Shown here in pieces: positions 35,925 to 44,753 of a stretch of 64,000 nucleotides of DNA. The notes under the pieces were generated by a model, which was not told the DNA's origin, searched no databases, and saw only the letters and a list, made by a program, of their open reading frames with translations. This DNA is from Gammaproteobacteria bacterium (GTDB lineage Bacteria; Pseudomonadota; Gammaproteobacteria; DSM-16500): positions 1-64,000 of the forward strand of contig JARLJN010000127.1 in assembly GCA_031291255.1 (NCBI GenBank), written 5' to 3'. A program made the position numbers and the translations under genes. The number at the start of each line of letters is the position of its first letter. Position 1 is the stretch's first letter.

Positions 35925-36091
35925 TATATTATATTTACGCATATCTGAAAATTCACACACCAATCGAACTTTATCAAAAGTAAAATCTTATCGTTACAAC
36001 TCATGAATAGTTATGATAAATTATCTGCGCTGCGATAATTTATCATAGCCGTCGCCGTACAATTTCTCTTGTATTTGAAAGGAATCATTAC

Positions 36092-36856
36092 ATGAAAAAG
36101 CAATTACGTTTTTCTGCACTCTGCATAACACTTATTTCAGTTTCAGTGACTTTAACGCCTATCAGCTCATTTGCTAAAACATCTCTATTTAATCACGCCT
36201 ATGATAATGGTTACGATGATGGATACGAAGATGGATATGATGATGCAATGGATAAATGTCCATGTCCGCCACGTTTAACTCTAGGTGGATTTTATGCTGG
36301 TTTAAGCGCGGGTTATGAAGGTTACCAAATAAATCGTAATCCATGGATCATGGAAGATCAATTTGGAAAATTCAATACACACGCAAATGGTTGGAATGGC
36401 CGATTATTTGGCGGTTACGGAAGATACTTTGATCGTTATTATTTAGGCGGCGAATTATTTCTTGGCACTAGCGGTGCTAATGGCAAAGATACAATTAATA
36501 CCACTAACCTTCAATATGATGGAAAATTTTCAGTTGGAACCAGTATAGGTGCATCGTTATTACCAGGTTATAAATTCGATAATGGTCCTTTAACTTACTT
36601 ACGCTTGGGTTATATTTCAACTGATCTGAAAGTAAATGATGCCTCTCGCAGTAATAGTTCCAGCACATCAAACTGGACCAGTGGATTTAATACTGGTATT
36701 GGTATTGAAATTCCATTATATAAAAAAATCGATGCAAGATTAGAATACGATTACATTAATTACAGTTCATTCAACAATAATAATGCGAATGTTGGATCTA
36801 AAAGTTCACCTTCCGATAACCGTGGATCTATCGATTTAACTTATCATTTTAATTAA
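36092..36856 (+). CDS. Outer-membrane beta-barrel protein with acidic N-terminal repeat
   Basis: 254 residues. Signal peptide cut near ISSFAKT. The mature N-terminus has a DG/Y repeat (DNGYDDGYEDGYDDAMDK) followed by CPCPP. The rest is an eight-stranded barrel of the OmpA/opacity type (GGFYAGLSAGYEGY, NGRLFGGYGRYF, YLGGELFLGTSG) ending LTYHFN. The repeat resembles acidic calcium- or cation-binding stretches, and in other proteins DxYxDGY repeats precede a membrane-exposed domain. Role unknown. SD AAAGGAA. First of three same-direction envelope genes. Confidence 0.78.
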   Translation: MKKQLRFSALCITLISVSVTLTPISSFAKTSLFNHAYDNGYDDGYEDGYDDAMDKCPCPPRLTLGGFYAGLSAGYEGYQINRNPWIMEDQFGKFNTHANGWNGRLFGGYGRYFDRYYLGGELFLGTSGANGKDTINTTNLQYDGKFSVGTSIGASLLPGYKFDNGPLTYLRLGYISTDLKVNDASRSNSSSTSNWTSGFNTGIGIEIPLYKKIDARLEYDYINYSSFNNNNANVGSKSSPSDNRGSIDLTYHFN

Positions 36857-36874
36857 TATCAAAAGGAAATGTGT

Positions 36875-36955
36875 ATGAAAATTTTTTATCGTATTAGTTT
36901 TATCGTGTTGCTAACACTATTAATTGCTAGCTGTGCTTGTGGCGGTAGTTTATAA
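36875..36955 (+). CDS. 26-residue lipoprotein precursor
   Basis: A 26-codon frame (MKIFYRISFIVLLTLLIASC then ACGGSL) with AAAAGGA eight bases upstream. The lipobox IASC at the end of a hydrophobic signal predicts cleavage and lipidation at Cys20, leaving only seven residues. The layout recalls entericidin-type tiny lipoproteins, though it is shorter. It fits between two barrel genes (18 bases after one, 32 before the next). It is too short to be certain, but the SD and lipobox are strong. Confidence 0.6.
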   Translation: MKIFYRISFIVLLTLLIASCACGGSL

Positions 36956-36987
36956 CTCTACCCTCTTTAAAAATTAAGGATGAAATT

Positions 36988-37692
36988 ATGAAACAGATTT
37001 CTGTTACACCTAAAAATAATAAAGTTATCAGTCTAACACTTTTGGCAACCTTTACCCTTGCGTCTTCTTCATTCGCAGTGGCTCATTGTGCATCGCATCA
37101 TAAACATCATGCACCTTGTGCACCTCAAGTGACTCATATGGTAGATTATAAAAATGAAGTCATCATGCCTATTGCACCTATGTTCGTTCCACACTGGTAT
37201 GCTGGTGGTCATGTAGGTGTGTCAAGAACACATGATAATGCAGCGGCCGGTTCTGGTAATTCAGTCACTCAATACGGACCAGGTTGGACAGCTGATGTAG
37301 GCTATCAATTTATTCAATTTTACAGAGCTACTTTAGCCGCTGAATTGGGATATACCCAATATCATAACTCAAACGAAACTGCTCCTCGTGTTAACGTCGC
37401 GTCTACTGAGCATTTCGCATCTTACTTAGCAGCGGTAGCACAGTATCCCATCATTGCAAACGTCAATGTGCTGGGTAAATTAGGAATCGCATACAGCTAT
37501 GCTAAAAAAGTATTTACTGCGACAGGCGCCTCGAGAAGTGCTAACACATACAGCCCTTATTACGGTGCAGGCATCTCTTATAATATGACACCTCAAGCAG
37601 CGTTAGTCTTGCAATGGAATAGAGCGAGAGGTAACAACAGCACAGGAAGTACAGATATAACTACACTGGGTGTTAGTTATAATTTTCTTTAA
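36988..37692 (+). CDS. Outer-membrane beta-barrel protein
   Basis: 234 residues. Signal peptide cleaved near SSSFAVAHC. The mature N-terminus is rich in His and Cys (CASHHKHHAPCAPQVTH), a possible metal-binding tail. The barrel begins at WYAGGHVGVSRTH and ends TTLGVSYNFL. Size and pattern fit an eight-stranded OmpA-like or opacity-type barrel. It follows the small lipoprotein and the first barrel gene in the same direction. SD AAGGA eight bases before the ATG. Confidence 0.75.
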   Translation: MKQISVTPKNNKVISLTLLATFTLASSSFAVAHCASHHKHHAPCAPQVTHMVDYKNEVIMPIAPMFVPHWYAGGHVGVSRTHDNAAAGSGNSVTQYGPGWTADVGYQFIQFYRATLAAELGYTQYHNSNETAPRVNVASTEHFASYLAAVAQYPIIANVNVLGKLGIAYSYAKKVFTATGASRSANTYSPYYGAGISYNMTPQAALVLQWNRARGNNSTGSTDITTLGVSYNFL

Positions 37693-37705
37693 TCATACGC
37701 GCGAA

Positions 37706-37728
37706 CCTTCTCCCCAAGTGGGAGAAGG
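37706..37728. terminator. Bidirectional hairpin between convergent genes
   Basis: Perfect 9-bp stem CCTTCTCCC/GGGAGAAGG with loop CAAGT, between the barrel gene (plus) and the MFS gene (minus). There is no clear T tract on either side. Confidence 0.6.
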
Positions 37729-37737
37729 GATGAATAG

Positions 37738-38934
37738 TTATTTCATTTTTTTCTGAACAAAATAAATAAACGGAATTGCACTAAGCTGAGCTACAACTGA
37801 AAATACAATCAACCAATCAATAGAAACATCGTATAATATTCCTATTAACCAGCTTCCAAGAAACCAAGCAATGCCATATCCGGTATTAAAAATTCCATAC
37901 GCTGAACCGCGCATTTTTTTTGAAACCATATCACCAACAACAGCTTTGAGCAGTGATCGTTGTGCGCCCATTCCAATTCCCCATAATATCATTCCGAGCA
38001 ACGCGACATCAAAGTTACCTAAAAAAACGAATGGTGCAAACAACGATGAAAGTAGTGCAGCAATAATCAAAATAACACAACCATAACGATCATAAATCAA
38101 ACCGAATAATAATGCGGATACAGCGCTTGCACCCATAGAGATAATATAAAAAATAGGTATCCACACAGGAGTAAGAATGGCGCTTTTTTGAAAGTGAAAT
38201 GCAATTAACGGGAAATCTGCATAACCCGCAGCAAGTAATCCTGCACCAGCAAGATATACCCAAAATAAAGCAGGAATTTTTGTTGTTGTTAATTCTGGGA
38301 CGTCTACTTCTAAATGTTGTGGATGTGGATAAAGCATTTTACCCAAAAACAAAAAAACTAAAGAAATGCATGCTGGAATAAATAAAAGAAGAAATCCTAA
38401 TCTATAATCATATTTAAAAAATACAACAGCTGCAAAAATCAACGGCCCCAACACGCCACCTAACTGATCTAACGTTTGGTGTACACCGAAACCGAAACCT
38501 CTTCCTAATTTTTGTGTAGCATAAGAAAGCATAGCATCTCTGGCTGGTACACGAATCGCTTTTCCTACACGCTCAATTATGATTAATACAGCAGCAACTT
38601 GCCAATTACCGGCGAATGCTAATAATGGAATTGCAAACAGTAATAAATAACCCAAAAAAGTAAAAAGCCAATACCTTAACGTTCTATCAACGAGATAACC
38701 AGAAACAATGCGCAGCGCATTTCCTATGAGTTCGCCAAACCCTGCGACAAATCCTACTACCGCCCCACTTGCTCCTAACATGCCTAGATAAGGACCCGTC
38801 ACACTGCGTGCACCTTCATATACCATATCCGAAAACAAACTCACTATGCCTAATAGGATGACGAACTTAACTGCAGAGTTTTTAAAGAATGAATGAAGTT
38901 TATTTAGAAATAAATCCAGAAATTTTTTCTTCAT
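37738..38934 (-). CDS. Major facilitator superfamily transporter
   Basis: 398 residues with 12 hydrophobic segments in two halves. Family hallmarks include SDMVYEGARSVTGPYLGMLG at the first helix, a GELIGNALRIVSGYLVDR loop 2-3 and RVGKAIRVPARDAMLSY, a segment typical of a little-studied MFS group annotated as drug or sugar exporters. The inner membrane carrier function is safe; the substrate is not. The 280-base region upstream to the next gene shows nothing obvious beyond AT-rich promoter-like sequence. Confidence 0.85.
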   Translation of the reverse strand: MKKKFLDLFLNKLHSFFKNSAVKFVILLGIVSLFSDMVYEGARSVTGPYLGMLGASGAVVGFVAGFGELIGNALRIVSGYLVDRTLRYWLFTFLGYLLLFAIPLLAFAGNWQVAAVLIIIERVGKAIRVPARDAMLSYATQKLGRGFGFGVHQTLDQLGGVLGPLIFAAVVFFKYDYRLGFLLLFIPACISLVFLFLGKMLYPHPQHLEVDVPELTTTKIPALFWVYLAGAGLLAAGYADFPLIAFHFQKSAILTPVWIPIFYIISMGASAVSALLFGLIYDRYGCVILIIAALLSSLFAPFVFLGNFDVALLGMILWGIGMGAQRSLLKAVVGDMVSKKMRGSAYGIFNTGYGIAWFLGSWLIGILYDVSIDWLIVFSVVAQLSAIPFIYFVQKKMK

Positions 38935-39214
38935 TTAATTTCCCAAAATATAGAAAATAACCAATTCAGCTTAATCTTAAAAAGCACCCTCTATTCTATT
39001 CTATATTTCAATGGTAGGGAACAAAACACAAAGTGAAGCTTTGCAACACAGCATTCAATGATCAGATAAGTGAGTTGAATAAACTGTATATCTGTTCATT
39101 TATAGCTAGTTAGAGCAACTGAATAAATCTAATTTATTATAGTATTCTTAATTCTAAAAATAGATTATTTCATGGTAAAGTATGGGTAATAAAAACAATA
39201 AATAAGGATTATTT

Positions 39215-39775
39215 GTGCCTACAAACACTGCAACTCAGTTAGCCAAACAGATTGAAACCCGCATTTTAATATTGCGCGGCCAACGAATTATTTTAGATGC
39301 TGATTTATCAGCTCTGTATGGAGTGACTACGAAACGATTAAACGAGCAAGTAAAAAGAAATAATGAACGATTTCCAGCAGATTTTATGTTTCAGCTTACA
39401 ACTGTCGAGAAACAAGAGGTGGTCGCAAATTGCGACCACCTCTCCAGCTTAAAATTTTCTCGCACTAATCCCTATGCTTTTACAGAACATGGCGCCATCA
39501 TGGCCGCCAGCGTGCTCAACACGGCACATGCCATTGAAGTAAGCGTCTTAGTTGTTAGAACGTTCGTTAAATTAAGACAAATGCTTGCTGCGCACAAAGA
39601 CTTACGTCATAAACTACTTGAGCTAGAGCGGAAGGTAGATGATCACGATGGAGCCATTAGAAATTTAATCACTGCTATTCACCAACTCATGGAAGCTCCA
39701 ACTATTCCTCAAAAGCCTCCTATTGGATTTGCCCCCTGGTCTGAAGAATCAGAAAATATGACAAATGAACTATAA
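39215..39775 (+). CDS. ORF6N-domain protein (phage-type regulator)
   Basis: 186 residues. Residues about 15-125 form an ORF6N (KilA-N relative) domain: RILILRGQRIILDADLSALY, TTKRLNEQVKRNNERFP, FMFQLT, and TNPYAFTEHGAIMAASVLNT. The C-terminal helix (RHKLLELERKVDDHDGAIRN) is a coiled coil. Such proteins come from phage antirepressor/DNA-binding modules and are often single genes in chromosomes. GTG start with AAGGA seven bases before it. No phage genes are nearby, so it looks like a domesticated or orphan gene. Confidence 0.85.
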   Translation: MPTNTATQLAKQIETRILILRGQRIILDADLSALYGVTTKRLNEQVKRNNERFPADFMFQLTTVEKQEVVANCDHLSSLKFSRTNPYAFTEHGAIMAASVLNTAHAIEVSVLVVRTFVKLRQMLAAHKDLRHKLLELERKVDDHDGAIRNLITAIHQLMEAPTIPQKPPIGFAPWSEESENMTNEL

Positions 39776-39926
39776 AATTCGGTCCTGTTAACAGTCACTC
39801 TGCCCGTTCATTGGCATTAAACATAGGCGGAGAACAAAATTGAAAGTTATTATGAAAAAGATGTTTAACTTACAATGACAACACAGAGTTGTAGAATAAT
39901 AAAGAATTTATTACTGAGTAAAAATT

Positions 39927-40610
39927 ATGAGTATTGCACGAATTTTAAATTATCTTAAACCAACCCAAAAAAACAAATTACCTAGCAAAAATGAGCTTAA
40001 CATGCTTAAGACTCGTATAAGTCAAATTGACACTACATTCATTGAAGATTGGGATTACATAATCAAAGACATTAGTAAGCAACTAAAAAATTACTCCTCA
40101 AAATCACAGAGCAGAGATGAAAAGCAGTTACAGCACTTAATGAATGATGTGGTTTATTATAAAATGCACATTGATCCTGAACGACAGAAATGTACTACAA
40201 CCCATACTCAATTTAGTTCTAGTATGCGTCATGCTACCGTTGATCCATCTTTATCAACGGCGTTAAAACATCAGCAATGTTCTGGAATAAGCCAACAGTT
40301 TTTAACCTTATGGAATCCAGTATATGAGCACAGCATAAGACTGTATGAAAACTTATTGAAATTAAGAAAACTCTTGAATTCGTTAGCTGTTGACAGATAT
40401 TACCCTGCTTTTTTGAACCTATTGTCTCTTAATTACTATAAACTTGCAGACACCACTTACCTTCCACTGATATTAGCTAATATCACACAGTACAATGCCG
40501 GTATGACTGTACTCATTGAAAATGTTAATTCCTTACAACAATCTTCACAAACTAATAAAAATCTTATAGATGTTGAAAATGATCATCCCATAGTTCGGTT
40601 TCACTTATAG
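39927..40610 (+). CDS. Unknown helical protein
   Basis: 227 residues, mostly alpha-helical, no signal peptide or membrane segment. Notable pieces: a charged N-terminus (LKPTQKNKLPSKNELNMLKT), a long helix (DYIIKDISKQLKNYSSK) and leucine/tyrosine-rich helices (LYENLLKLRKLLNSLAVDRY). I recognise no family. Composition and isolation suit an effector-like or lineage-specific gene. No good SD is seen. It ends 16 bases before the convergent dioxygenase remnant. Confidence 0.5.
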   Translation: MSIARILNYLKPTQKNKLPSKNELNMLKTRISQIDTTFIEDWDYIIKDISKQLKNYSSKSQSRDEKQLQHLMNDVVYYKMHIDPERQKCTTTHTQFSSSMRHATVDPSLSTALKHQQCSGISQQFLTLWNPVYEHSIRLYENLLKLRKLLNSLAVDRYYPAFLNLLSLNYYKLADTTYLPLILANITQYNAGMTVLIENVNSLQQSSQTNKNLIDVENDHPIVRFHL

Positions 40611-40625
40611 CTGCGTATTTCATTT

Positions 40626-41009
40626 TTATCCTAAACTGAATGTACGCATTGAAACAGACCACGTGCCATGATCTAAACCCCAGGTCTCATCATCTAATTT
40701 AATTTTTGGTTTTTCTATTATTGATTTCACTAAATCAGCAATGTCAGGCGATCCTGGCGCTGAATAGTTAACATCAAAAAGCGCTTTAGGAAATCCATAA
40801 AAATCATGTATCGTTTTTGGATTAGCCATGTGTGTCACCCAAGTACCTTCAGTTAACCAATGTGCTGAAATGCAAATAATTGCTTTAGGTTTTGGGATTT
40901 TTTTTCCTAGTGCGCTAAGACTCAACGTAAAATCATTGGTTTCAATTGCGTTCATAGGTGAACCATGACCTATAAAAATAACCGGCATGCGTGCAGTATG
41001 ATTTGTCAT
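40626..41009 (-). pseudogene. Truncated LigB-type extradiol dioxygenase (YgiD-like)
   Basis: 127 residues aligning with the first half of E. coli YgiD (4,5-DOPA extradiol dioxygenase, about 260 residues): MPVIFIGHGSPMNAIE, ICISAHWLTEGTWVT, IHDFYGFPKALFDVNY and WGLDHGTWSV. The first zinc/iron histidines are kept but the second half, with the remaining ligand, is gone: after TWSV the frame ends in MRTFSLG and the next gene is 15 bases away. A deletion is the simplest explanation. Confidence 0.85.
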
Positions 41010-41319
41010 GACTCATTCCTCATTAAAAATGGCACGTTGCGCTATGATTCCATTCATAAATTTTCTTTTTTTATTCATTGTTCTTTGAAAGACTTATTAT
41101 GATACTAGCTTGAATATTAAAGAGATTCTAGATGATTTGTGTATCGCGTTTTATAACGTTTTAAATTTTATACTGTTGCAATGAATGAGCAGCAAACGGT
41201 CATATAAACATGACAAGCACAATATAGTTTCGAATTTGCAATCATTTTTTTGACCTGCCCGCAATTGACTCACTAGATTAGTTTATAATAAGACATGGGA
41301 AACCAATAAGGACGTCAAA
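41010..41319. other. Intergenic region, divergent promoters expected
   Basis: 310 bases between a minus-strand remnant and a plus-strand gene. It contains a perfect TATAAT at 41284-41289 about 30 bases before the start at 41320, and TTGACC/TTGACT elements at 41250 and 41265 whose spacing to it is not ideal. No coding or RNA feature is seen. Confidence 0.35.
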
Positions 41320-42240
41320 ATGTCGAAATTATGGTTTAAGCTCATATCGTCTACATTCATTTTATTTAGTTTTATCTCATCTGCATATGCATGGGATAAA
41401 GGCATTTATATAACTCAATACATATTAGAACAGCCGGCAAAATTAGACTATTTAATTCGTGAAGCCAAAGCCACAGGCATTAATACCTTTGTCATCGATC
41501 ACGAATACTATAGTTCGCATTATGCCCCTGCAATAGCCAAAGTAAAAGCTGCTGGGATTAAGAATGTTGTTCGTATAGTTGTATTTTCAGATGGCGGGAA
41601 TGCTAAACAAATTCACTCGCTTGAACACAGAGAACAAAAATATAAATTTATACATGATGCAATTTTAGCGGGCGCTGATGCTGTGCAGCTAGACTATATT
41701 CGCTATAGCTCCAAAGAACCAGCCAACCCACAACATGCAAAAGACATTTATCAAATTCTTAAATGGTTTAAAGCGAAAATAAACGCTGAAAATGTGCCTA
41801 TGGAAATTGATATATTTGGTGAGGTAAGTTATTACCCTTCTATGCATATAGGTCAAGATATTGAAATGTTTGCTGACAGTGTTGATGGTGTGAACCCCAT
41901 GGTTTATCCATCACATTATTGGCCATATCAAAAATATTCTGCTGAACCTTATAAAACAATTAATAATTCTTTAAATGCATTAGTCGGAAAATTTGATGAT
42001 ATGCCGTTTAAGGTGCATGCGTTTATTGAAGCTGCAAATTATCATTATGTTAAGAAGACTTCGAATGCAGAAAAACAAAAATATTTATTACAAGAAATTC
42101 GCGCTGTAGAAGATGCTAAAGGCGTTTCTGGCTGGTATGTGTGGAGCGCTAATAATGTTTACGACAATTTATTTCAGGTGTTAAAAAACAATAAGACCAA
42201 GTCTGCTGATTTTTCAAAAACAAAAACCGCGCAAAAATAA
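41320..42240 (+). CDS. Exported glycosidase-like protein, DUF4015 (GHL) family
   Basis: 306 residues with a signal peptide (MSKLWFKLISSTFILFSFIS, cleavage at AYA). The mature protein is a TIM barrel with the DUF4015 landmarks: KGIYITQYILEQPAKLDYLI, GINTFVIDHEYYS, DAVQLDYIRYS near residue 125, EIDIFGEVSYYPS, and DGVNPMVYPSHYW. The Asp in QLDYIRY and Glu in the FGE strand lie where retaining glycosidases keep their acid residues. It probably acts on a polysaccharide in the periplasm or outside. RBS AAGGACG. Confidence 0.82.
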   Translation: MSKLWFKLISSTFILFSFISSAYAWDKGIYITQYILEQPAKLDYLIREAKATGINTFVIDHEYYSSHYAPAIAKVKAAGIKNVVRIVVFSDGGNAKQIHSLEHREQKYKFIHDAILAGADAVQLDYIRYSSKEPANPQHAKDIYQILKWFKAKINAENVPMEIDIFGEVSYYPSMHIGQDIEMFADSVDGVNPMVYPSHYWPYQKYSAEPYKTINNSLNALVGKFDDMPFKVHAFIEAANYHYVKKTSNAEKQKYLLQEIRAVEDAKGVSGWYVWSANNVYDNLFQVLKNNKTKSADFSKTKTAQK

Positions 42241-42259
42241 ATAATCTAAAAGACAGCGT

Positions 42260-42290
42260 GGACGGTTCATTAAGAATCGTCCATTATAAT
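42260..42290 (+). terminator. Probable terminator
   Basis: Stem GGACGGTTC/GAATCGTCC with one G-T wobble, 5-base loop, followed by an AT-rich run with several T, about 20 bases after the glycosidase-like gene. Confidence 0.55.
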
Positions 42291-42405
42291 TTTATTTTGA
42301 TAAAATAGGCAAAGATGATACTATAACTTGCTGAGTAAAACATTGACTTATGAAGTTTAGTCATTTTCAAAAAGTTACAGCAATTAAAAATTTGGATTAT
42401 TTTTC

Positions 42406-42858
42406 ATGATACTTTCAATTATTAAATTTTTTCATGTAACCTGCGGAGTATCTTTTTTTGGTATAATCATTGCTGCATTTTTTTATATTGCTAGCAGTAT
42501 TAATAAGCGTGATCAATCTCTAATTAATTATTCAATAAGAGCAAGCTATTTTGGTGATGCTATAATTTTATTGTGTATTTTCATTCAACTCGCAACATCT
42601 ATGTTGCTAGTCTCTGCAGGACACTTCACTTTAAAAGTACCTTGGATTTTTATTGCGTATCATGCATTTGGTTTTTTAATAATATTATGGTTACTCACAC
42701 TATTTATTAAAAAATTTTACTTGTCCAGAAAAGTGATTTCTCCTTATTCTTTAAGAAGTTTTTATTTTCTAAATATTATCATGATGTTAATTTTTATTAT
42801 TATTATCCACGATGCTGTGATGCAAAGCACAGGATTAGAATTTTTATTTAGGAACTAA
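42406..42858 (+). CDS. Four-helix membrane protein, DUF2269-like
   Basis: 150 residues with four hydrophobic helices. The start IIKFFHVTCGVSFFGIIIAAFFY resembles the DUF2269 type (KxxHhhxxhhhhG), as does the gene at 44149. Inner membrane, function unknown. First gene of a three-gene operon: the next begins four bases after its stop. Confidence 0.65.
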   Translation: MILSIIKFFHVTCGVSFFGIIIAAFFYIASSINKRDQSLINYSIRASYFGDAIILLCIFIQLATSMLLVSAGHFTLKVPWIFIAYHAFGFLIILWLLTLFIKKFYLSRKVISPYSLRSFYFLNIIMMLIFIIIIHDAVMQSTGLEFLFRN

Positions 42859-42862
42859 AGAA

Positions 42863-44149
42863 ATGCGTATTTTAATAACGGGCGCGAATGGTTTTATAGC
42901 ACGAGAAATAATCGCTAGGCTAGCCACTGCAGGTCATGAAATAATTGCTTGCGTACACAATAAGCTTCTAGAAAATATTCCTCATACTCGTGTCTTTAAA
43001 GCTGACTTTACTCATGCAACTACGCCTGAATATTGGTTGCCACAGTTAAAAGATATTGATGCAGTCATTAATTGTGTCGGTGTATTTCAAACAACTAAAG
43101 AAAAAACCATGTGGAACATTCATTATGAGGCACCGAAAGCGTTATTTGAAGCGTGTGTCAAACAAGGAATAAAAAAAATTATTCAAATTTCAGCGTTAGG
43201 AATTGATAAAGTCAATGTCCCTTATGCAACGAGTAAATTAGCTATTGATAAATACTTACAAACCTTAGATATTGATTCAGCAATAATTCGTCCAGGTTTA
43301 GTTTATGGCAAAGGATCTTACGGTGGTTCTTCCTTATTTCGTGGACTTGCCGGTCTTCCTTTTATTATTCCTATTCCAGGCCGTGGTGAACGGCTGCAAC
43401 AACCTATACATGTAGATGACTTAACATTTATAGTTGAGCAAGCCTTAACTCTTACTGGCAAACAAATACTTTGTGCCGTAGGAGAAGAAAAACTTTCTAT
43501 AAAAAATGTACTCATTAAATTACGTGCTTGGCTGGGTTTTAAAAAAGCATGGGCCATTGCTGTACCAGAACTGTTTATAAAACTAGGAGCAAAAATTGGA
43601 AATTGGATACCTAATTCACCTATGAGTGAAACGGGTATTAAAATGATGGCAGTCGATAATACTGCGAGTGACGTGGAAATAATAAACTTAAAAAATATAA
43701 TTCATCTCAAACCGCGTAGTTTCAGCAGCGGTCTCAATGGTATGGTCAGCAGTGTGCAAGATAGATGGCATGCAAGATTATATTTTTTAAGACCTATGTT
43801 ACGTATCAGTCTTGCATTCATATGGATATTTTCAGGGATAGTGAGTGTGTTGCCCATCTCATCTCCACTCAGTTTTGACTTATTAACACAAGCAAAAATT
43901 CCACTTTCGCTTCAGCCTATTGCTTTATATACACTTAGCACCATAGATATTTTATTTGGTATAGCCACTTTATTTAATTATCGATTATTACTCATGGGTT
44001 TTTTGCAATGTGTATGTATTTTATTTTATACAGCAGTAATTTCTTTTTCTCTTCCTATGTATTGGTTACATCCTTTCGCACCCATCGCGAAAAATATTCC
44101 TATATTAATGGCAATACTTATTATGATGGCATTAGAGAGTGAACGATAA
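42863..44149 (+). CDS. SDR/NmrA-type oxidoreductase fused to DoxX-like membrane domain
   Basis: 428 residues. The first 290 are an extended SDR: MRILITGANGFIAREIIARL (glycine motif TGANGF), VINCVGVFQT, IIQISALGID, the YATSK catalytic pair near residue 115, and IIRPGLVYGKGSYG. A C-terminal DoxX-like domain with four membrane helices follows (ISLAFIWIFSGIVSVLP, LYTLSTIDILFGIATLF). This ties an NAD(P)H-using domain to the membrane. It lies between two small membrane proteins, and its stop overlaps the next start by one base. Substrate unknown. Confidence 0.85.
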   Translation: MRILITGANGFIAREIIARLATAGHEIIACVHNKLLENIPHTRVFKADFTHATTPEYWLPQLKDIDAVINCVGVFQTTKEKTMWNIHYEAPKALFEACVKQGIKKIIQISALGIDKVNVPYATSKLAIDKYLQTLDIDSAIIRPGLVYGKGSYGGSSLFRGLAGLPFIIPIPGRGERLQQPIHVDDLTFIVEQALTLTGKQILCAVGEEKLSIKNVLIKLRAWLGFKKAWAIAVPELFIKLGAKIGNWIPNSPMSETGIKMMAVDNTASDVEIINLKNIIHLKPRSFSSGLNGMVSSVQDRWHARLYFLRPMLRISLAFIWIFSGIVSVLPISSPLSFDLLTQAKIPLSLQPIALYTLSTIDILFGIATLFNYRLLLMGFLQCVCILFYTAVISFSLPMYWLHPFAPIAKNIPILMAILIMMALESER

Positions 44150-44625
44150 TGCTGTACGCATGGATTAAAATACTGCACATCATCAGCGCCTCAATTCTAT
44201 TTGGTACTGGCATAGGCACCGCTTTTTACATGTTTTATGTTAATCAACAAAAAAACGTGACGCTCATTACCAAGGCAACCTCAGCTGTCGTTGTGGCAGA
44301 TTGGCTTTTCACTGCTACGTCGGGTGTAGTACAGGCTATTACTGGATTTATTTTAATTTATTTAAAAGGATATTCATTCTTAAGTTTGTGGGTATACGGA
44401 TCTATATTAGGCTACATTATTGCAGGTATTTGCTGGCTACCTGTAGTCTGGCTGCAAATGCAATGTCGTGATTTAGCATATGCGGCATCGGTAAATCAAA
44501 CTCCTTTATCTGCAAAGTATCGATGGTATTTTAGAGTATGGTGGTTATTAGGCATTCCTGCTTTCATCGCTTTAATAGGTGTATTTTATTTAATGGCTAA
44601 TAAACCTGAGCACTTGTTTTTTTAG
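44149..44625 (+). CDS. DUF2269 family membrane protein
   Basis: 158 residues, four membrane helices. The start MLYAWIKILHIISASILFGTG matches DUF2269, with the conserved His in the first helix (HIISA) and WLFTATSGVVQAITG in the second. It overlaps the SDR-DoxX stop (TAATG), so translation is coupled. The trio DUF2269, SDR-DoxX, DUF2269-like recurs in other proteobacteria and probably forms one membrane redox assembly, as inference. Confidence 0.78.
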   Translation: MLYAWIKILHIISASILFGTGIGTAFYMFYVNQQKNVTLITKATSAVVVADWLFTATSGVVQAITGFILIYLKGYSFLSLWVYGSILGYIIAGICWLPVVWLQMQCRDLAYAASVNQTPLSAKYRWYFRVWWLLGIPAFIALIGVFYLMANKPEHLFF

Positions 44626-44715
44626 TTTTGAAAACTTATTAACAACTATATACATTAAAAAACTAATATATTCAATTAGTTAGATATATAATTATCCAAA
44701 ATTAGTCTAATATGG

Positions 44716-44721
44716 TATAAT
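44716..44721 (+). promoter_or_regulatory. Perfect -10 element of the 44754 gene
   Basis: GGTATAATAG contains TATAAT with a TGG just before it, 33 bases from the ATG. No good -35 is seen, as expected for an extended -10 or activator-dependent promoter. Confidence 0.45.
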
Positions 44722-44753
44722 AGCACAACTATTGACCTGTATGGGCTGCCATC

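Noticed and set aside
44631..44700. Possible PmrA-type TTAA boxes before the effector-like gene
   Set aside because: The region is AT-rich and TTAA arises by chance; spacing does not match a tandem site.
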